This document shows, in pieces, positions 10,401-19,157 of a stretch of DNA of 64,000 nt. Source of the DNA: Acidobacteriota bacterium (GTDB lineage Bacteria; Acidobacteriota; Terriglobia; Acidiferrales; UBA7541); NCBI GenBank assembly GCA_003223215.1, contig QHYH01000081.1:82481-146480 (forward strand), written 5' to 3'. Position 1 is the first letter of the stretch; every line of letters begins with the position of its first letter. Position numbers and translations under genes: made by a program. Below the pieces are notes generated by a model, which had not been told where the DNA came from, made no database searches, and saw only the letters and a program-made list of their open reading frames with translations.

Positions 10401-11395
10401 CCGGTCCGGATTGCAGCGGGAGTATGGTCGGTCTGATCGGCACTCCTGCAGTGTTCAACTACTTCCGGCCGTCCGGTCCGAACCCGTCCTTCGGCGCTCT
10501 GCTCCCCGGCGGCTATGCCACGCTCGTTGGTTTGGCACAGGCCGCGCGGTTCCTCGCACCGGGAACCGGTACGGTTCCTGTGCCGTGGAGCGATGTGAGC
10601 CCGCAAACCTCCCAAGGGAACTCCGTATACCACGCGTTCACGCTCACCGTGACAAAGAGGTTCTCCCACGGCGTGGAATTGCTTTCAGGTTGGACCTATT
10701 CACACACCATTGACGATTCGACGGACCTGTCCACGCTGCTCAACCCTCAGAACAACAACAACCCGCACGGAGAGCGCGGCAACTCGGATTTCGACCAGCG
10801 GCACCGCTGGATCACCAGCGCGGTCTTTCAGTCGCCCAGCGGCAAGTCCGGAGACGGCTTCGCCAAGCATCTATTCGGCGATTTCACCCTTGCGCCCATC
10901 ATCGAAGTCGCTTCTGGCCGGCCCTACAATGTCTTGATCGGCACGAATCCGAACCTGGACTTTGGCACCGCGACGAATCGCCCCGACGCTTTCCCCGCTG
11001 GGAAAGTACCCGCAGGCTTGCCGGTGATCACCTCTCCCTTTGTAAAGGGCACCGATTTCACGATTCCCACAGAATGCCTGGGGCCGACGAATCAGCCCTT
11101 CCCTCCGAGCCTCACCGTTCCGTCACCACCCTTTGGCTGTGTGGGGAATCTCGCGCGCAACGCCTTTACACGGCCCGGCTTTTTCCAGATCGACCTTCGG
11201 CTCGCGCGCAAGTTCGCTATGGGCGAGCGCATGAATCTGGAGGTGATCGCTGACGGCTTTAACATGCTCAACCGGTTTAACGTGAGCGACGTCAGCCCGC
11301 TCTGTGACCCGATCTCCGGCAGCTGCAACGCAGGCCAGCCGAGCGCCGCCCACGACCCGCGCACTTTCCAGTTTGCGCTAAAGGTGAATTGGTAG
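7418..11395 (+). CDS. Oar-like TonB-dependent outer-membrane receptor
   Basis: 1325 residues. A signal peptide ends near VSAQ (residues about 34-37). A carboxypeptidase-regulatory-like beta-sandwich follows (about 38-115; GTVFDPQNLAVRGAKLTLTN, then GRYNLVGLPPGHYEI). A plug-like region (about 130-260) contains GGVVNIVTKSG, and the rest is a long barrel ending in an aromatic residue (ALKVNW). This architecture is the large Oar/CarboxypepD_reg TonB-receptor group that is greatly expanded in Acidobacteriota. It probably imports or binds a large substrate such as peptide or glycan; the ligand cannot be read from sequence. AGGAGGG at 7405-7411 supports the ATG at 7418. A hairpin terminator follows, so it is probably monocistronic. 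Confidence 0.92.
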   Translation: MQSRQVVCALAGWRLMCEAVLLVLLVLGGGATVSAQVNTATLSGTVFDPQNLAVRGAKLTLTNAATGATRTAVTDDGGRYNLVGLPPGHYEITVDAGTSFAIYQDNAVILTVGEAATLNPVLQLGGEKQSVMVTAEAALVETQKTDVSSTINSRQITNLPINERNYINFTLLNSQTARDNTPSIGAAPTSGLNFGGQRARSNEVSVDGADAVDKSVGGVRATVSQEDVQEFQVITSNYMPEYGRATGGVVNIVTKSGANQVHGNAFGFLRATAIQARDPFSVQGSFNPATDSVTLTPVKQSYTRVQAGATLGGPLQKDKTFYFFSYETIRAQTSGFTSIGEGNFGLVPVPGASVCSSTPLLLTGGPNGQATFYPAAIAAAGGCGSPGAVPLITGAALSGAASAVALFGNTGTLPAPLNSFPENGTACGGGTAPCLLPASFQGLVTLLGNYPTREGTSLWSLRLDHNWSSNNSTFIRASVTPSLVTGIQVNAQNQNFGQNAGNRTSQQQTRDLAIVAQHTTAMTNALFNELRFQFARRGLHYGFSNLPGGSDPAVNLTGFAFFGREPFTTEDRVERRFQWTDNLSWTKRGHTFKFGGDVNLIKINTNASQIFTLNYGGVYTFGSLDPGSFGFPASFPSFNAVQAYGLGIPTTYFQGIGNTKRPTTDTGLGVFAQDSWKISSKFTFNYGVRYDIEWAPIFPPATALNAAAAQAEGVIQGIPLNSKNVQPRAGIAWDPWGNGKTVIRAGYGIFYDNPSLALGFLANAFDGAESSLIETGGAGPCVASPGGCNLDNVLNFSALNATNIFQGTLTGNITGCSTSVPATMCYLPQQQRFYFFQPNSLFTGQRYLGFPLAPAVGPPFGPGYPLTVLPFTIPVEKNFKFGYAQQANLTLEREITKDWKISAGYNFTHGVHLDRTRNINVTNPALLVSNDSHAVAAGLVATGTNPLTVTVPVSGTVNGCGAGTLVANTPGGGSVLISSPTIPILVPGIVGEGFTGPDCSGSMVGLIGTPAVFNYFRPSGPNPSFGALLPGGYATLVGLAQAARFLAPGTGTVPVPWSDVSPQTSQGNSVYHAFTLTVTKRFSHGVELLSGWTYSHTIDDSTDLSTLLNPQNNNNPHGERGNSDFDQRHRWITSAVFQSPSGKSGDGFAKHLFGDFTLAPIIEVASGRPYNVLIGTNPNLDFGTATNRPDAFPAGKVPAGLPVITSPFVKGTDFTIPTECLGPTNQPFPPSLTVPSPPFGCVGNLARNAFTRPGFFQIDLRLARKFAMGERMNLEVIADGFNMLNRFNVSDVSPLCDPISGSCNAGQPSAAHDPRTFQFALKVNW

Positions 11396-11420
11396 GAAAA
11401 ATTCCAAACAAAGTGAGGGT

Positions 11421-11451
11421 GAAGAAGGCCCTGCTCTGTCGGGTCTTCTTC
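11421..11451 (+). terminator. intrinsic terminator after the Oar-like gene
   Basis: An 11-bp stem (11421-11431 with 11441-11451, one G-T pair) encloses a 9-base loop and is followed by TTTCT. It starts 26 bases after the receptor stop codon. Confidence 0.7.
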
Positions 11452-11620
11452 TTTCTCAGCCTTTAGAACTCGGATGCACGCGTCTTCAGTCATCCCTCTC
11501 CCTTCCGCTTTTTCAGCCTTCCACTTTCCATCCCACATGCGCTCCTCCTGCCGTTCTCTCTCGACCGCGGACCTCTGCTAAAGTAAGGGAACCGTTTCCG
11601 TCATGACCTCAGGAGAACCA

Positions 11621-12784
11621 ATGACCGGAGTCCTTATCGGTGTAGCCATGGTGGTGGCTCTTGCGGTCCTCTGGCTGGTGTTCGAGGGCCTCAAGAGCCG
11701 CCAAAAGAAGGAAACTCTCGAATCGCAAATGAACGAATTGCGGCGTGACCTGCAGAGTGTGGCCACGGCGCAGGCCAAAAGCACCGGTCAGATGGAAGCG
11801 ATCGCCACGGGCGTGGCACAAAGGCTCGACAGCGTCACTCCGGCCCTGCAGGAAGCCGTCAAGAACTCCGCCCAGATCACCGGCCAGCTGGCCTCCGACG
11901 CCGAGACGCGCATGGCCGAAGAACTCAAGAATGCCCGCGACCAGATCAGCCAAATCCAGCGGCAGCTTGGCGAAGTCCACCAGGCCAGCGCGCAGTTGTC
12001 GCAGGCCGCCGAGACCATCGAAGGAATTCTGGGCGGCGCCAAGTCGCGCGGCTCGCTCGGCGAAATCACCCTCGAGCGTCTGCTCGAAGACTCTTTGCCT
12101 CCCCGCCTCTATGCCATCCAGTACCGCTTCAGCAGCGGCGAAGCGGTGGATGCCGTGATTTTCCTCCGCGACAAGAAACTGATGGCCATCGATTCCAAGT
12201 TCCCGCTCGATGCCTACCGCCGCATCGCCAGTGAGGGAGACGCAGCGCGCCGCGCCTTTGGCAACGCCGTCAAGGGCCACGCAGACGCCATCTCCAAAAA
12301 ATACATCGTGCCGGAGGAAGGCACGCTCGATCTCGCGCTCATGTTTGTGCCCTCGGAAAGCGTATACTACGAGCTGCTCATGATTGCGGACGCTAAAGGC
12401 CAGCCTTTGGACGCCTACTGCCGCGAAAAACGGGTCATCGCGGTTTCCCCGAACACGCTCTACGCCCACCTTTGCGTGATCGCCATGGGCCTGCGCGGCA
12501 TGCAAACCGAAGAGAATGTCAGGCGGCTCCTTGACAACCTCTCCGGGCTCGAGAAACACCTGGAAAAATTTGCGGATAAGTTCGCCGTCATGGGGACGCA
12601 TTTGAAAAATGCTGCCCAAAGCTACAGTGACGCCGACAAGCTGCTGGAAAAAACCCACGATGCTCTGGAAGGAATGCTCGCGCCGGACCCCGCCGAGCCC
12701 GCCCTGGAAAACGACCAAAGCCTGCTCCGCTTCACCGCGGAAGCCAACTCGACCGCACCCGCCGGCTCCAAAAAATCCGCTTGA
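11621..12784 (+). CDS. rmuC: DNA recombination protein RmuC
   Basis: 387 residues. RmuC proteins limit inversion-type rearrangements and carry a PD-(D/E)XK-like nuclease fold. Visible features: an N-terminal membrane anchor (GVAMVVALAVLWLVF), a long coiled coil (about 25-135), then the RmuC core with GSLGEITLERLLEDSL, AIDSKFPLDAY and the VSPNTLYAHL block, ending in a second helical region. The D and K of AIDSKFPLD fit the nuclease motif. The ATG at 11621 is preferred over one at 11603 because AGGAGA lies six bases before it. No operon partner is evident; the next gene is on the other strand. Confidence 0.93.
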   Translation: MTGVLIGVAMVVALAVLWLVFEGLKSRQKKETLESQMNELRRDLQSVATAQAKSTGQMEAIATGVAQRLDSVTPALQEAVKNSAQITGQLASDAETRMAEELKNARDQISQIQRQLGEVHQASAQLSQAAETIEGILGGAKSRGSLGEITLERLLEDSLPPRLYAIQYRFSSGEAVDAVIFLRDKKLMAIDSKFPLDAYRRIASEGDAARRAFGNAVKGHADAISKKYIVPEEGTLDLALMFVPSESVYYELLMIADAKGQPLDAYCREKRVIAVSPNTLYAHLCVIAMGLRGMQTEENVRRLLDNLSGLEKHLEKFADKFAVMGTHLKNAAQSYSDADKLLEKTHDALEGMLAPDPAEPALENDQSLLRFTAEANSTAPAGSKKSA

Positions 12785-13026
12785 GCCTTGCCGGTAGCGC
12801 CACAACGCGCAGCCATACTCGAATCCCTGCGGTTCTCCTCGTTTCGCCGACCGTCGTTCGCCCCGGACCCGAGGAGTCTGTCGGCCTTTCCCGGCGTAAC
12901 TTGTCCCTGTCCATCGAGAGCGGGAGAAACGCACCGCGGGGCGTGTACTGTCGAGAATCGGCACATCTCGTCCGATCGAGGGCGGTGATGGTGGCAGGTC
13001 TACGCCGCTTGGCACGAGCGATTCGG

Positions 13027-13899
13027 CTAGTGGCGCTCGGGGCGGCCGAGCGCGGGCACCAGCCGGATGGAGATGAGAAACGTGCCGTTCTTTTTGCCGA
13101 CGACCTCGAACGGCGCGACATTTTCTTCGTCGCCGCCGGAGCTCAGGCGCCGCACAGGATTTCCGCCCGCAAGCTCCGCGATATCCGGAGCCAGGTTGCG
13201 CGCTTCGAGAGAAATCTTTTCCGCGGTGCCGCGCACGCGCACCGTCAGCGTGCGATGCTCGCCGCGCTTGAGCGGCGAGGAATCGGCTTCCAGCTCCAGC
13301 CCGACGAAAACCACGGAGAACTCTGGCGCATCGCGTTTTGCGCACGAGACCGTGACCTTCGCCGGCCCGGGTTCGAGCTCCGCCGGCGGGAGAACCGTCA
13401 GCGCCAGCGGCGAGGACGCCAGCACCAGCGCGCCGTGGTCCGCGATCGTGACCTGGTTCGAATCGGCGTCGCCGCAAAATTCCTTGCCGAGAACTTCAAA
13501 GCGGTCCGTCAGCGAAGCCACATGCGGGGCCGAGGAGATTTCCATCGCGGGCGCTGACGCCTCGGTAGCCGTCAGAATCATGGACGACACGCGCCCCGGA
13601 CGGCCCTCGATCGACCCGAAAATGACGCCGGGATCGAGCGGCGCCACGAAAAGCGCCCGGCCCGTCGCGTCCGTCCTGAGATGGTCGCCGTTCGAGAAAT
13701 GGATCGCGACTCCCGGCGCGAGCCGCCCATTCGTATCCAAGACCGCGAGCGTGGCGCGTTCGCCGGAAACGATGCGCTTCGGCAAGAGCAGGATGCGGGC
13801 CGCGGCAGGCGCGAGAGGAGTTTGCTGCGCCGCCAGTGCGGGAGCCAGGCCGCTCGCGATCGACCAGGCAAGGAAGAAAAATTTGCGGCGGGCAGCCAT
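13027..13899 (-). CDS. secreted protein with IPT/TIG-like domain
   Basis: 290 residues from the ATG at 13899. A signal peptide (ARRKFFFLAWSIASGLAPALAA) precedes the mature protein. Beta-rich segments follow; the region from about residue 125 (PHVASLTDRFEVLGKEFCG) resembles an immunoglobulin-like IPT/TIG fold. An upstream start at 14019 would place 40 non-secretory residues before the signal peptide, so it is rejected. No catalytic motif is visible. The protein is probably extracytoplasmic and of unknown function. It is co-directional with the next minus-strand gene, but a gap of about 130 bases separates them. Confidence 0.6.
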   Translation of the reverse strand: MAARRKFFFLAWSIASGLAPALAAQQTPLAPAAARILLLPKRIVSGERATLAVLDTNGRLAPGVAIHFSNGDHLRTDATGRALFVAPLDPGVIFGSIEGRPGRVSSMILTATEASAPAMEISSAPHVASLTDRFEVLGKEFCGDADSNQVTIADHGALVLASSPLALTVLPPAELEPGPAKVTVSCAKRDAPEFSVVFVGLELEADSSPLKRGEHRTLTVRVRGTAEKISLEARNLAPDIAELAGGNPVRRLSSGGDEENVAPFEVVGKKNGTFLISIRLVPALGRPERH

Positions 13900-14031
13900 C
13901 CGTGAATTGTAGTGGAGAAGCAAGCGCCTGGGAAAGGCCCGCCGGGCGGGAGAAAGCGAGTTTTTAGAATCGCATCCCCAACTGGCATTTTTTCTTGTGC
14001 TCCTCGGGCACGCCAGCACTTCCTCGGGTGA

Positions 14032-14799
14032 TCATTTTCTAGAGACGACGGGCTCTTGTTCCGGCCGATACACCAGGACGGTTCGGCTCATGACGCCCGC
14101 CGAGAGGCGCCGCAAACGATAGCGGTAGGGCCGCGGCGCCCAACCCGTGGAGGAATCTTCCAAGCGGTAGAAAGTATCTTGATACTTCACCGTTCGCGGG
14201 GGTGTCCAATCCGGTTTCCTGCGGCTAGCGCGAATCTCCAAAAACCCTTCCGCACCTTCTGTGCTGACGCAAAGTTCATCGGGAATGCCGGCGGTTAGTG
14301 AAACGCGAACTTTTTCGCGGATCGCTCCGACATACGAAGACAAATTTCCTTCCGTGTAGCCGCCCTGTTCTGCGGCGCTCGGGCCGCGCTGCCCGGTGAT
14401 TTTCAGAAAGATCTGATCCAGCACAAACAGAGGAAGAATTCCAAGACCGCTTTCCGCAAAGGCCGCGGCCACGAGCCGGACGCTGCCCTCGACGGCGAAG
14501 TAGGCAATCAGCCAGGTGAGCGGATGCGTGGCAAAGATGAAGATGGCCATAAAGCCGATCTCTTGCTCGTTCACTCCCGGACCCGCTTTGCCTGCAAGGG
14601 CCAGGTCTAATCCGCGAGAGACCCAGGTGGTCACTGAATAGGAATACCAGTAGAGCATGGCGGCCACGGCAACCAGGAACTCGGCTAATCCACTCAGAAT
14701 GGAGGGGACGCGCCAATCGGCGGATGGGAGAAGCGCGAGCGAGCAGCGCCACCGTTTGGGCAGTAGCGCGACGAATGGCCCCAGAAGAAAACGGAGCAT
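14032..14799 (-). CDS. membrane protein of unknown function
   Basis: 255 residues from the ATG at 14799 (an ATG at 14829 is also possible). Two or three hydrophobic segments lie in the first half (SILSGLAEFLVAVAAMLYWY; GFMAIFIFATHPLTWLIAYF; a third around GLGILPLFVLDQIF). The C-terminal half is soluble, with a basic tail. I do not recognise the family. It is divergent from the PP2C operon across a region that contains two hairpins and a TATAAT box. Confidence 0.55.
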   Translation of the reverse strand: MLRFLLGPFVALLPKRWRCSLALLPSADWRVPSILSGLAEFLVAVAAMLYWYSYSVTTWVSRGLDLALAGKAGPGVNEQEIGFMAIFIFATHPLTWLIAYFAVEGSVRLVAAAFAESGLGILPLFVLDQIFLKITGQRGPSAAEQGGYTEGNLSSYVGAIREKVRVSLTAGIPDELCVSTEGAEGFLEIRASRRKPDWTPPRTVKYQDTFYRLEDSSTGWAPRPYRYRLRRLSAGVMSRTVLVYRPEQEPVVSRK

Positions 14800-14914
14800 G
14801 GCGGAGCGCCTTTTCAAAAAGCATACCATCGAGGACCAAGGGTTCGTTTCGGAATCGCGCGGCGCGGCCGATACCCCCGCCCCCCTTCTTTGTAAGCGCG
14901 CCTTTAAAGAACTT

Positions 14915-14920
14915 ATTATA
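14915..14920 (-). promoter_or_regulatory. TATAAT -10 box upstream of the membrane-protein gene
   Basis: On the minus strand this reads TATAAT, a perfect -10 hexamer about 115 bases before the start at 14799. No good -35 is seen at 16-18 bases, so the promoter is tentative. Confidence 0.3.
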
Positions 14921-14935
14921 GGGGCGGTCGACCGT

Positions 14936-14982
14936 CGCCTTTGCCAGCAAAGGCGAACCATCCCGCCTGCGTGGGGCAGGCG
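14936..14982. repeat. two adjacent hairpins in a divergent intergenic region
   Basis: CGCCTTTG/CAAAGGCG (14936-14943 and 14948-14955) is a perfect 8-bp stem with a 4-base loop. CGCCTGC/GCAGGCG (14964-14970 and 14976-14982) is a perfect 7-bp stem with a 5-base loop. They sit side by side between divergent genes and could be REP-like or regulatory. Confidence 0.5.
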
Positions 14983-15147
14983 CGGATGTGGCGTAAATGC
15001 GAGTAATTAGTAGGGTTCAGAGTCCTTTCCTGGCGCCTGGGGTGTGCTAGCGTGGGAGCAGGCCAGGAGAGGGCCCGGGCGTGTGGGCAGGGGTGTGAGT
15101 TCGCCGTGTCCTCGAACAGCCGTTGGAGGGCGCCAGCAGGAGCACGT

Positions 15148-15987
15148 GTGCAAATTGCGTGTGGCGGCGTGACCGACGTAGGTCGCGTTCGAACGAACAA
15201 CGAGGATTGCTTCCGCATCGTGATGCCGCTGAACCTCTACGTGCTGGCCGACGGAATGGGCGGAGAAGCACACGGCGAAATTGCCAGCGCGCTGGCGGTG
15301 GAAACCGTGGTGACACACTGCCTCGACGCGGAAGCCAATCCAGCGGCGAACGTAATCGGAAAGGTGGAGCCGCGCTGGAGCGCCAAGACCAAACGGCTTT
15401 CGACGGCCGTGCATCTGGCCAACAAGAAGATTTGCAAATCCGCAGAGGAGCATCCGGAGCAGCACGGCATGGGAGCGACCTTGACGGCGGCGTGGATTGA
15501 CCGTTCCAAACTGAGCATTGCGCACGTCGGCGACAGCCGCGCGTATTTGCTTCGCGGCGGTTCGCTGCTGCAGCTCACGCGGGACCACTCGCTGGTTGCG
15601 GAACAAGTGCGCCGCGGAATGTTAACCGCGGCGGAAGCCGAGGAGAGCGAAATGCAGAGCGTACTGTTGCGTGCGCTCGGCGTCCAGCCGGAGATCGAAG
15701 TGGATGCCGAAGAACACATGCTTTTTCCGCGCGACGTGTTGATGCTGTGCTCCGACGGATTGACGCGCGTAGTCACCGAGCCGGAAATTGCCGGGGTACT
15801 GCAAGCCGAAACCGATCCGATACGCGGCGCGGAAGAGCTGGTAGCCATCGCCAATGATCGCGGAGGCCCGGACAACATCACCGTGGTGATCGCGCGGATG
15901 CTTAAAGATTCCAAGGGATGGTTTTCCTGGTTGCGCCGCGGGGCGCGCAAGAACCTAGGCAACAATGGCCACGCTGGAGGAAAGTAA
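15148..15987 (+). CDS. PP2C-family Ser/Thr protein phosphatase
   Basis: 279 residues. PP2C phosphatases remove phosphate from Ser/Thr using two metal ions. Motifs in order: RTNNED, LADGMGG, GATLTAA, HVGDSRAYL, CSDGLTRVV and GGPDNITVV, which include the metal-binding aspartates. The C-terminus has a short basic tail (WFSWLRRGARK). The GTG at 15148 is chosen because AGGAG precedes it by five bases; the open frame extends back to a GTG at 15052 with no conserved sequence. It is the first gene of a three-gene operon; FHA follows after 2 bases. It probably opposes a Ser/Thr kinase, possibly the one at 1933-4248. Confidence 0.92.
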   Translation: MQIACGGVTDVGRVRTNNEDCFRIVMPLNLYVLADGMGGEAHGEIASALAVETVVTHCLDAEANPAANVIGKVEPRWSAKTKRLSTAVHLANKKICKSAEEHPEQHGMGATLTAAWIDRSKLSIAHVGDSRAYLLRGGSLLQLTRDHSLVAEQVRRGMLTAAEAEESEMQSVLLRALGVQPEIEVDAEEHMLFPRDVLMLCSDGLTRVVTEPEIAGVLQAETDPIRGAEELVAIANDRGGPDNITVVIARMLKDSKGWFSWLRRGARKNLGNNGHAGGK

Positions 15988-15989
15988 CG

Positions 15990-16715
15990 ATGCCTAAACT
16001 TAGCCTCATGTTCGACAACAAACTGGTAAGAGAGGTGCCGGTAGGAAGCCGCCCGGTAACCATCGGGCGCGCCCCGGATAACGACTTGTCCGTAGACAAC
16101 CTTGCCGTCTCCAGCTACCACGCGAAGGTTTACTTCGAAGCGGGGCGCATGGTGATCGAGGACCTGAACAGCCTCAACGGCACGTTTGTCAACGATCTGC
16201 GGGTCGAGCGCGCCACGCTGCACGACGGAGATAAAGTTCACATCGGCAAGCACACCATCAAGGTGGATACCAGCGGCGATGCGCCGGTGTCGTGGCAGTC
16301 CGGCCGCAAAGCGGCCGCGCCGCGCATTAACGAAACGATGGTGCTGGACACCAAGGAGCGGCGCCAGATGCTCCAGCAGGCCGCGGCGATGGGCGAGTCC
16401 ATGCAATTCGCCTCGACGCGCGTGAAGGTTGCGACGCTCATGGTGCTCGGCGGAAACACGGACCAAAAAGAGTACATTTTGACAAACAAGCTGACGGTCA
16501 TCGGAAAGTCCCCGATGGCCACGGTGAAAGTGAAGGGCTGGTTCAAGCCGCAAATGGCGGCGCAGATCAACCAGCGCGATGACGGCTACTTCCTTGGCCC
16601 CGGCGACAAAGTGCCCTCGGTGAACGGCAGACCTATCGGCGGACCGACGCGGCTGAACGACGGCGATGTGATTGAAGTTTCCGGCGTGAGGCTGAATTTT
16701 ATTTTCCGCGAGTAG
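15990..16715 (+). CDS. FHA-domain protein with two FHA-like domains
   Basis: 241 residues. FHA domains bind phosphothreonine peptides. The first domain (about 20-90) shows the classical pattern: TIGRAPDNDL, then SSYHAKV and NGTFVND, with the Arg, Ser and Asn contacts present. A second, more divergent FHA-like domain (about 150-241) shows TVIGKSP and SVNGRPI but lacks a clear phospho-binding Ser-x-x-His motif. The start at 15990 has GGAGG upstream and lies 2 bases after the phosphatase gene. The context suggests it reads or recruits phosphorylated proteins for the cyclase encoded next. Confidence 0.88.
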   Translation: MPKLSLMFDNKLVREVPVGSRPVTIGRAPDNDLSVDNLAVSSYHAKVYFEAGRMVIEDLNSLNGTFVNDLRVERATLHDGDKVHIGKHTIKVDTSGDAPVSWQSGRKAAAPRINETMVLDTKERRQMLQQAAAMGESMQFASTRVKVATLMVLGGNTDQKEYILTNKLTVIGKSPMATVKVKGWFKPQMAAQINQRDDGYFLGPGDKVPSVNGRPIGGPTRLNDGDVIEVSGVRLNFIFRE

Positions 16716-16727
16716 CGTTCGAACGCC

Positions 16728-19157
16728 ATGGCAGCTCCGTCAGCAGGCTGGTGGCAAAGGCGGGGCTTGTTCGGCCTCTACGAACTGCTGCAGTCGTGGT
16801 GGCGGCACCGCATCTCGTTCCTTCTCAGCCTGAGCATTACGCTCGCCGCGCTCACGAGCTACTACCTGGTTTTTCTGCAGGAAACGAGGACCCCGCTCTC
16901 CGAACTCGTCCAGCGTCTGGAACTCGACACGCTCGACACCCGCTTCCGTTATCGTCCCGCGCGATTCGCACACCCTGACTCGCGCATCGCCATCGTGGAT
17001 ATCGACCAGAAGGCGCAGGAAGTTTTGGGGCGCTGGCCGTTCTCGCGGATCTATTTTGCAACATTGCTCGACGCCCTTCACGAGGACGGGGCGGCTGTCG
17101 CGGCCTTTGACATCACCTTCAGCAAACCGGATCAAACTGCGGCGCCACTTCGTTCGCTTGCGGCTTCGCTCGAAGACCGCCGGCAAAACCGTGAACCTGT
17201 CGACCCCAAGGTTATCGGGGAGATAAACCGGCTCGTTGCCGAATACGATGCCGACACAAAGTTTGCCGCCGCCATCCGACGTTTTGGCCCGGTCATTCTT
17301 GGCAACTATTTCCTGTTTACGCCGGCGGACCTTCAGGGACTCAGCGATCGGACGCTCGACGCCTATGCCAACCAGATCTCGTTCTTCGCGTTTCCGCCGG
17401 CGCATGCGATGCGGCCGGAATCCGGGAAACAAGACAAGTTGAACCTGATCGAGGATTTCGCAGCAGCCAGATTGCTGCCGCGCGGCGCGGAAGCGAATTT
17501 GGACGCTCTTACCTCCGCGATGCGGGGCGACACCTCCTGGACCGGGTTCTTTAATTTTCCGCCGGACAGCGACGGAGTGGTCCGCCGCGCCACGCTGGTG
17601 CTACCGTACGGGCGCTCGCAAAATCCCGACGAGTGGGATCTCTATTCCTCGCTGGACCTCGTCGCTGCCCGGGCCCTGATTGGCCGGGAGGCGCAAGACA
17701 GCAATCTCTTCTACGGCCCGACGGGCATTTGGAAGATTTCTCTCGGAAGCAAGGCGGCGATTTACCCCGACGGCCGCGGCCAGTTGCTTATCAACTACGA
17801 GGGCCCTTGGGGAACTTTTCCGCACTACTCGATCGCGGATGTTCTCGAGCGAAAATGTGCGCCGGGAACATTCCGGGGGAAGCTGGTGCTGGTCGGCGCA
17901 ACGGCCACGGGGATCGGAGACCTCCGCGCAACGCCCTTTGGCGGCGCGAATTTTCCCGGGGTGGAAATCCACGCCAACGTCGTGGACAACATCCTCAACG
18001 ACCGCTTCTTGCGGCGAGGCGCGAAACAGGCGCTCATCGACGTGCTGCTGATTTTCGCTTTCGGCATTCCGCTGGGGATCTGGATGGCGCTCGTATCGCC
18101 GCGCTGGATGTGGTTTGGCGCTTTCCTGTTTGCGCCTTTGGTTGGGGTGGATTACTGGACGTTTTTGCACGGCTGGTGGCTCAACTTCACCGTGCCCGCG
18201 GTGACGCTCGCGTCCAACGTTTTGCTGGTTTCTCTTTATCGGTCGCTCGTTGAAGAAAAGGAAAAGCGCCGCGTGCGCGCGGCGTTCGGCCAATACCTCA
18301 GCCCGGAAGTGATCCGCAGATTGCTCGTGAATCGGCGGCTGGTCGAGCCAAAGAAAACGGAAATCACCGTGATGTTCAGCGATATTCGGGGCTTCACGAC
18401 GATTTCGGAAAAACTCGACGCCCAGGAATTGGCGCTTTTTCTGAACCAGTACCTCTCGGACATGACCAGCCTGGTTTTCGATCACCACGGCACGCTCGAT
18501 AAATATATCGGCGACGCGGTCATGGCTTTCTGGGGCGCGCCCTTCGAAGAACCGGGGCACGCGGCGAAGGCTTGCAAAGCCGCACTGAAGATGATGGACC
18601 GCGTCCGCGAGTTGCAAAAACAGTGGACGGCGGAAGGAAAGCCGCATCTCGATATCGGCATCGGCCTGAACACCGGCATGGCCAGCGTGGGCAACATGGG
18701 TTCGGCGCTGCGTTATGGGTATACGGCGCTCGGCGATGCCGTGAATCTGGCCTCCCGGCTGGAAGGGCTGAACAAAGACTACGGCACGCACATTATCGTA
18801 AATGAATCGACCTACCAGGCCGCGAAAGAAAGCGGCTTCCTGTTTCGCGAGCTGGATCTGATTCGCGTCAAGGGCAAGCTCCAGCCGGTCACCATTTGGG
18901 AGCTCATCGGCCGCGAGGGAGAGGATACCGTCTACGGCGCGCCGGAAGAGGCTCGCTCTCGAGTCGAGCTTTTCCAGAGCGCTCGCGCTCTCTACGGCAG
19001 GCGCCGGTGGCAGGCTGCGCAGCAGGCGTTCCAAGAAATTCTCGACAAGTGGGGGGACGACGGCCCTTCGCGTGCCTACTGGAAACGCTGCCAGGAATAC
19101 CTCTTCGCAGAGCCGCCCGCGACCTGGGACGGCGTGTTCACGATGACCCACAAATAG
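16728..19157 (+). CDS. CHASE2-domain class III adenylate/guanylate cyclase
   Basis: 809 residues. Order: a membrane helix (about 29-51); an extracytoplasmic CHASE2 sensor domain (about 60-425; IAIVDIDQKAQEVLGRWPFSR is typical); three more helices (about 435-508); a class III cyclase domain (about 545-725); then an alpha-helical TPR-like tail. Catalytic residues are visible: metal-binding D552 in FSDIRGF and D596 in YIGDAVMAFWG, K592 in DKYIGD as in adenylate cyclases, and the GDAVNLASRLE block with the transition-state Asn and Arg. It therefore probably makes cAMP. It starts 12 bases after the FHA gene, in the same operon. Confidence 0.92.
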   Translation: MAAPSAGWWQRRGLFGLYELLQSWWRHRISFLLSLSITLAALTSYYLVFLQETRTPLSELVQRLELDTLDTRFRYRPARFAHPDSRIAIVDIDQKAQEVLGRWPFSRIYFATLLDALHEDGAAVAAFDITFSKPDQTAAPLRSLAASLEDRRQNREPVDPKVIGEINRLVAEYDADTKFAAAIRRFGPVILGNYFLFTPADLQGLSDRTLDAYANQISFFAFPPAHAMRPESGKQDKLNLIEDFAAARLLPRGAEANLDALTSAMRGDTSWTGFFNFPPDSDGVVRRATLVLPYGRSQNPDEWDLYSSLDLVAARALIGREAQDSNLFYGPTGIWKISLGSKAAIYPDGRGQLLINYEGPWGTFPHYSIADVLERKCAPGTFRGKLVLVGATATGIGDLRATPFGGANFPGVEIHANVVDNILNDRFLRRGAKQALIDVLLIFAFGIPLGIWMALVSPRWMWFGAFLFAPLVGVDYWTFLHGWWLNFTVPAVTLASNVLLVSLYRSLVEEKEKRRVRAAFGQYLSPEVIRRLLVNRRLVEPKKTEITVMFSDIRGFTTISEKLDAQELALFLNQYLSDMTSLVFDHHGTLDKYIGDAVMAFWGAPFEEPGHAAKACKAALKMMDRVRELQKQWTAEGKPHLDIGIGLNTGMASVGNMGSALRYGYTALGDAVNLASRLEGLNKDYGTHIIVNESTYQAAKESGFLFRELDLIRVKGKLQPVTIWELIGREGEDTVYGAPEEARSRVELFQSARALYGRRRWQAAQQAFQEILDKWGDDGPSRAYWKRCQEYLFAEPPATWDGVFTMTHK

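Noticed and set aside
11609-13477. 622-residue minus-strand ORF
   Set aside because: It lies antisense to rmuC and its composition is a shadow of high-GC codon bias; no family signature.
17601-19151. 516-residue minus-strand ORF
   Set aside because: Antisense to the CHASE2-cyclase gene, whose motifs are unambiguous; a shadow ORF.
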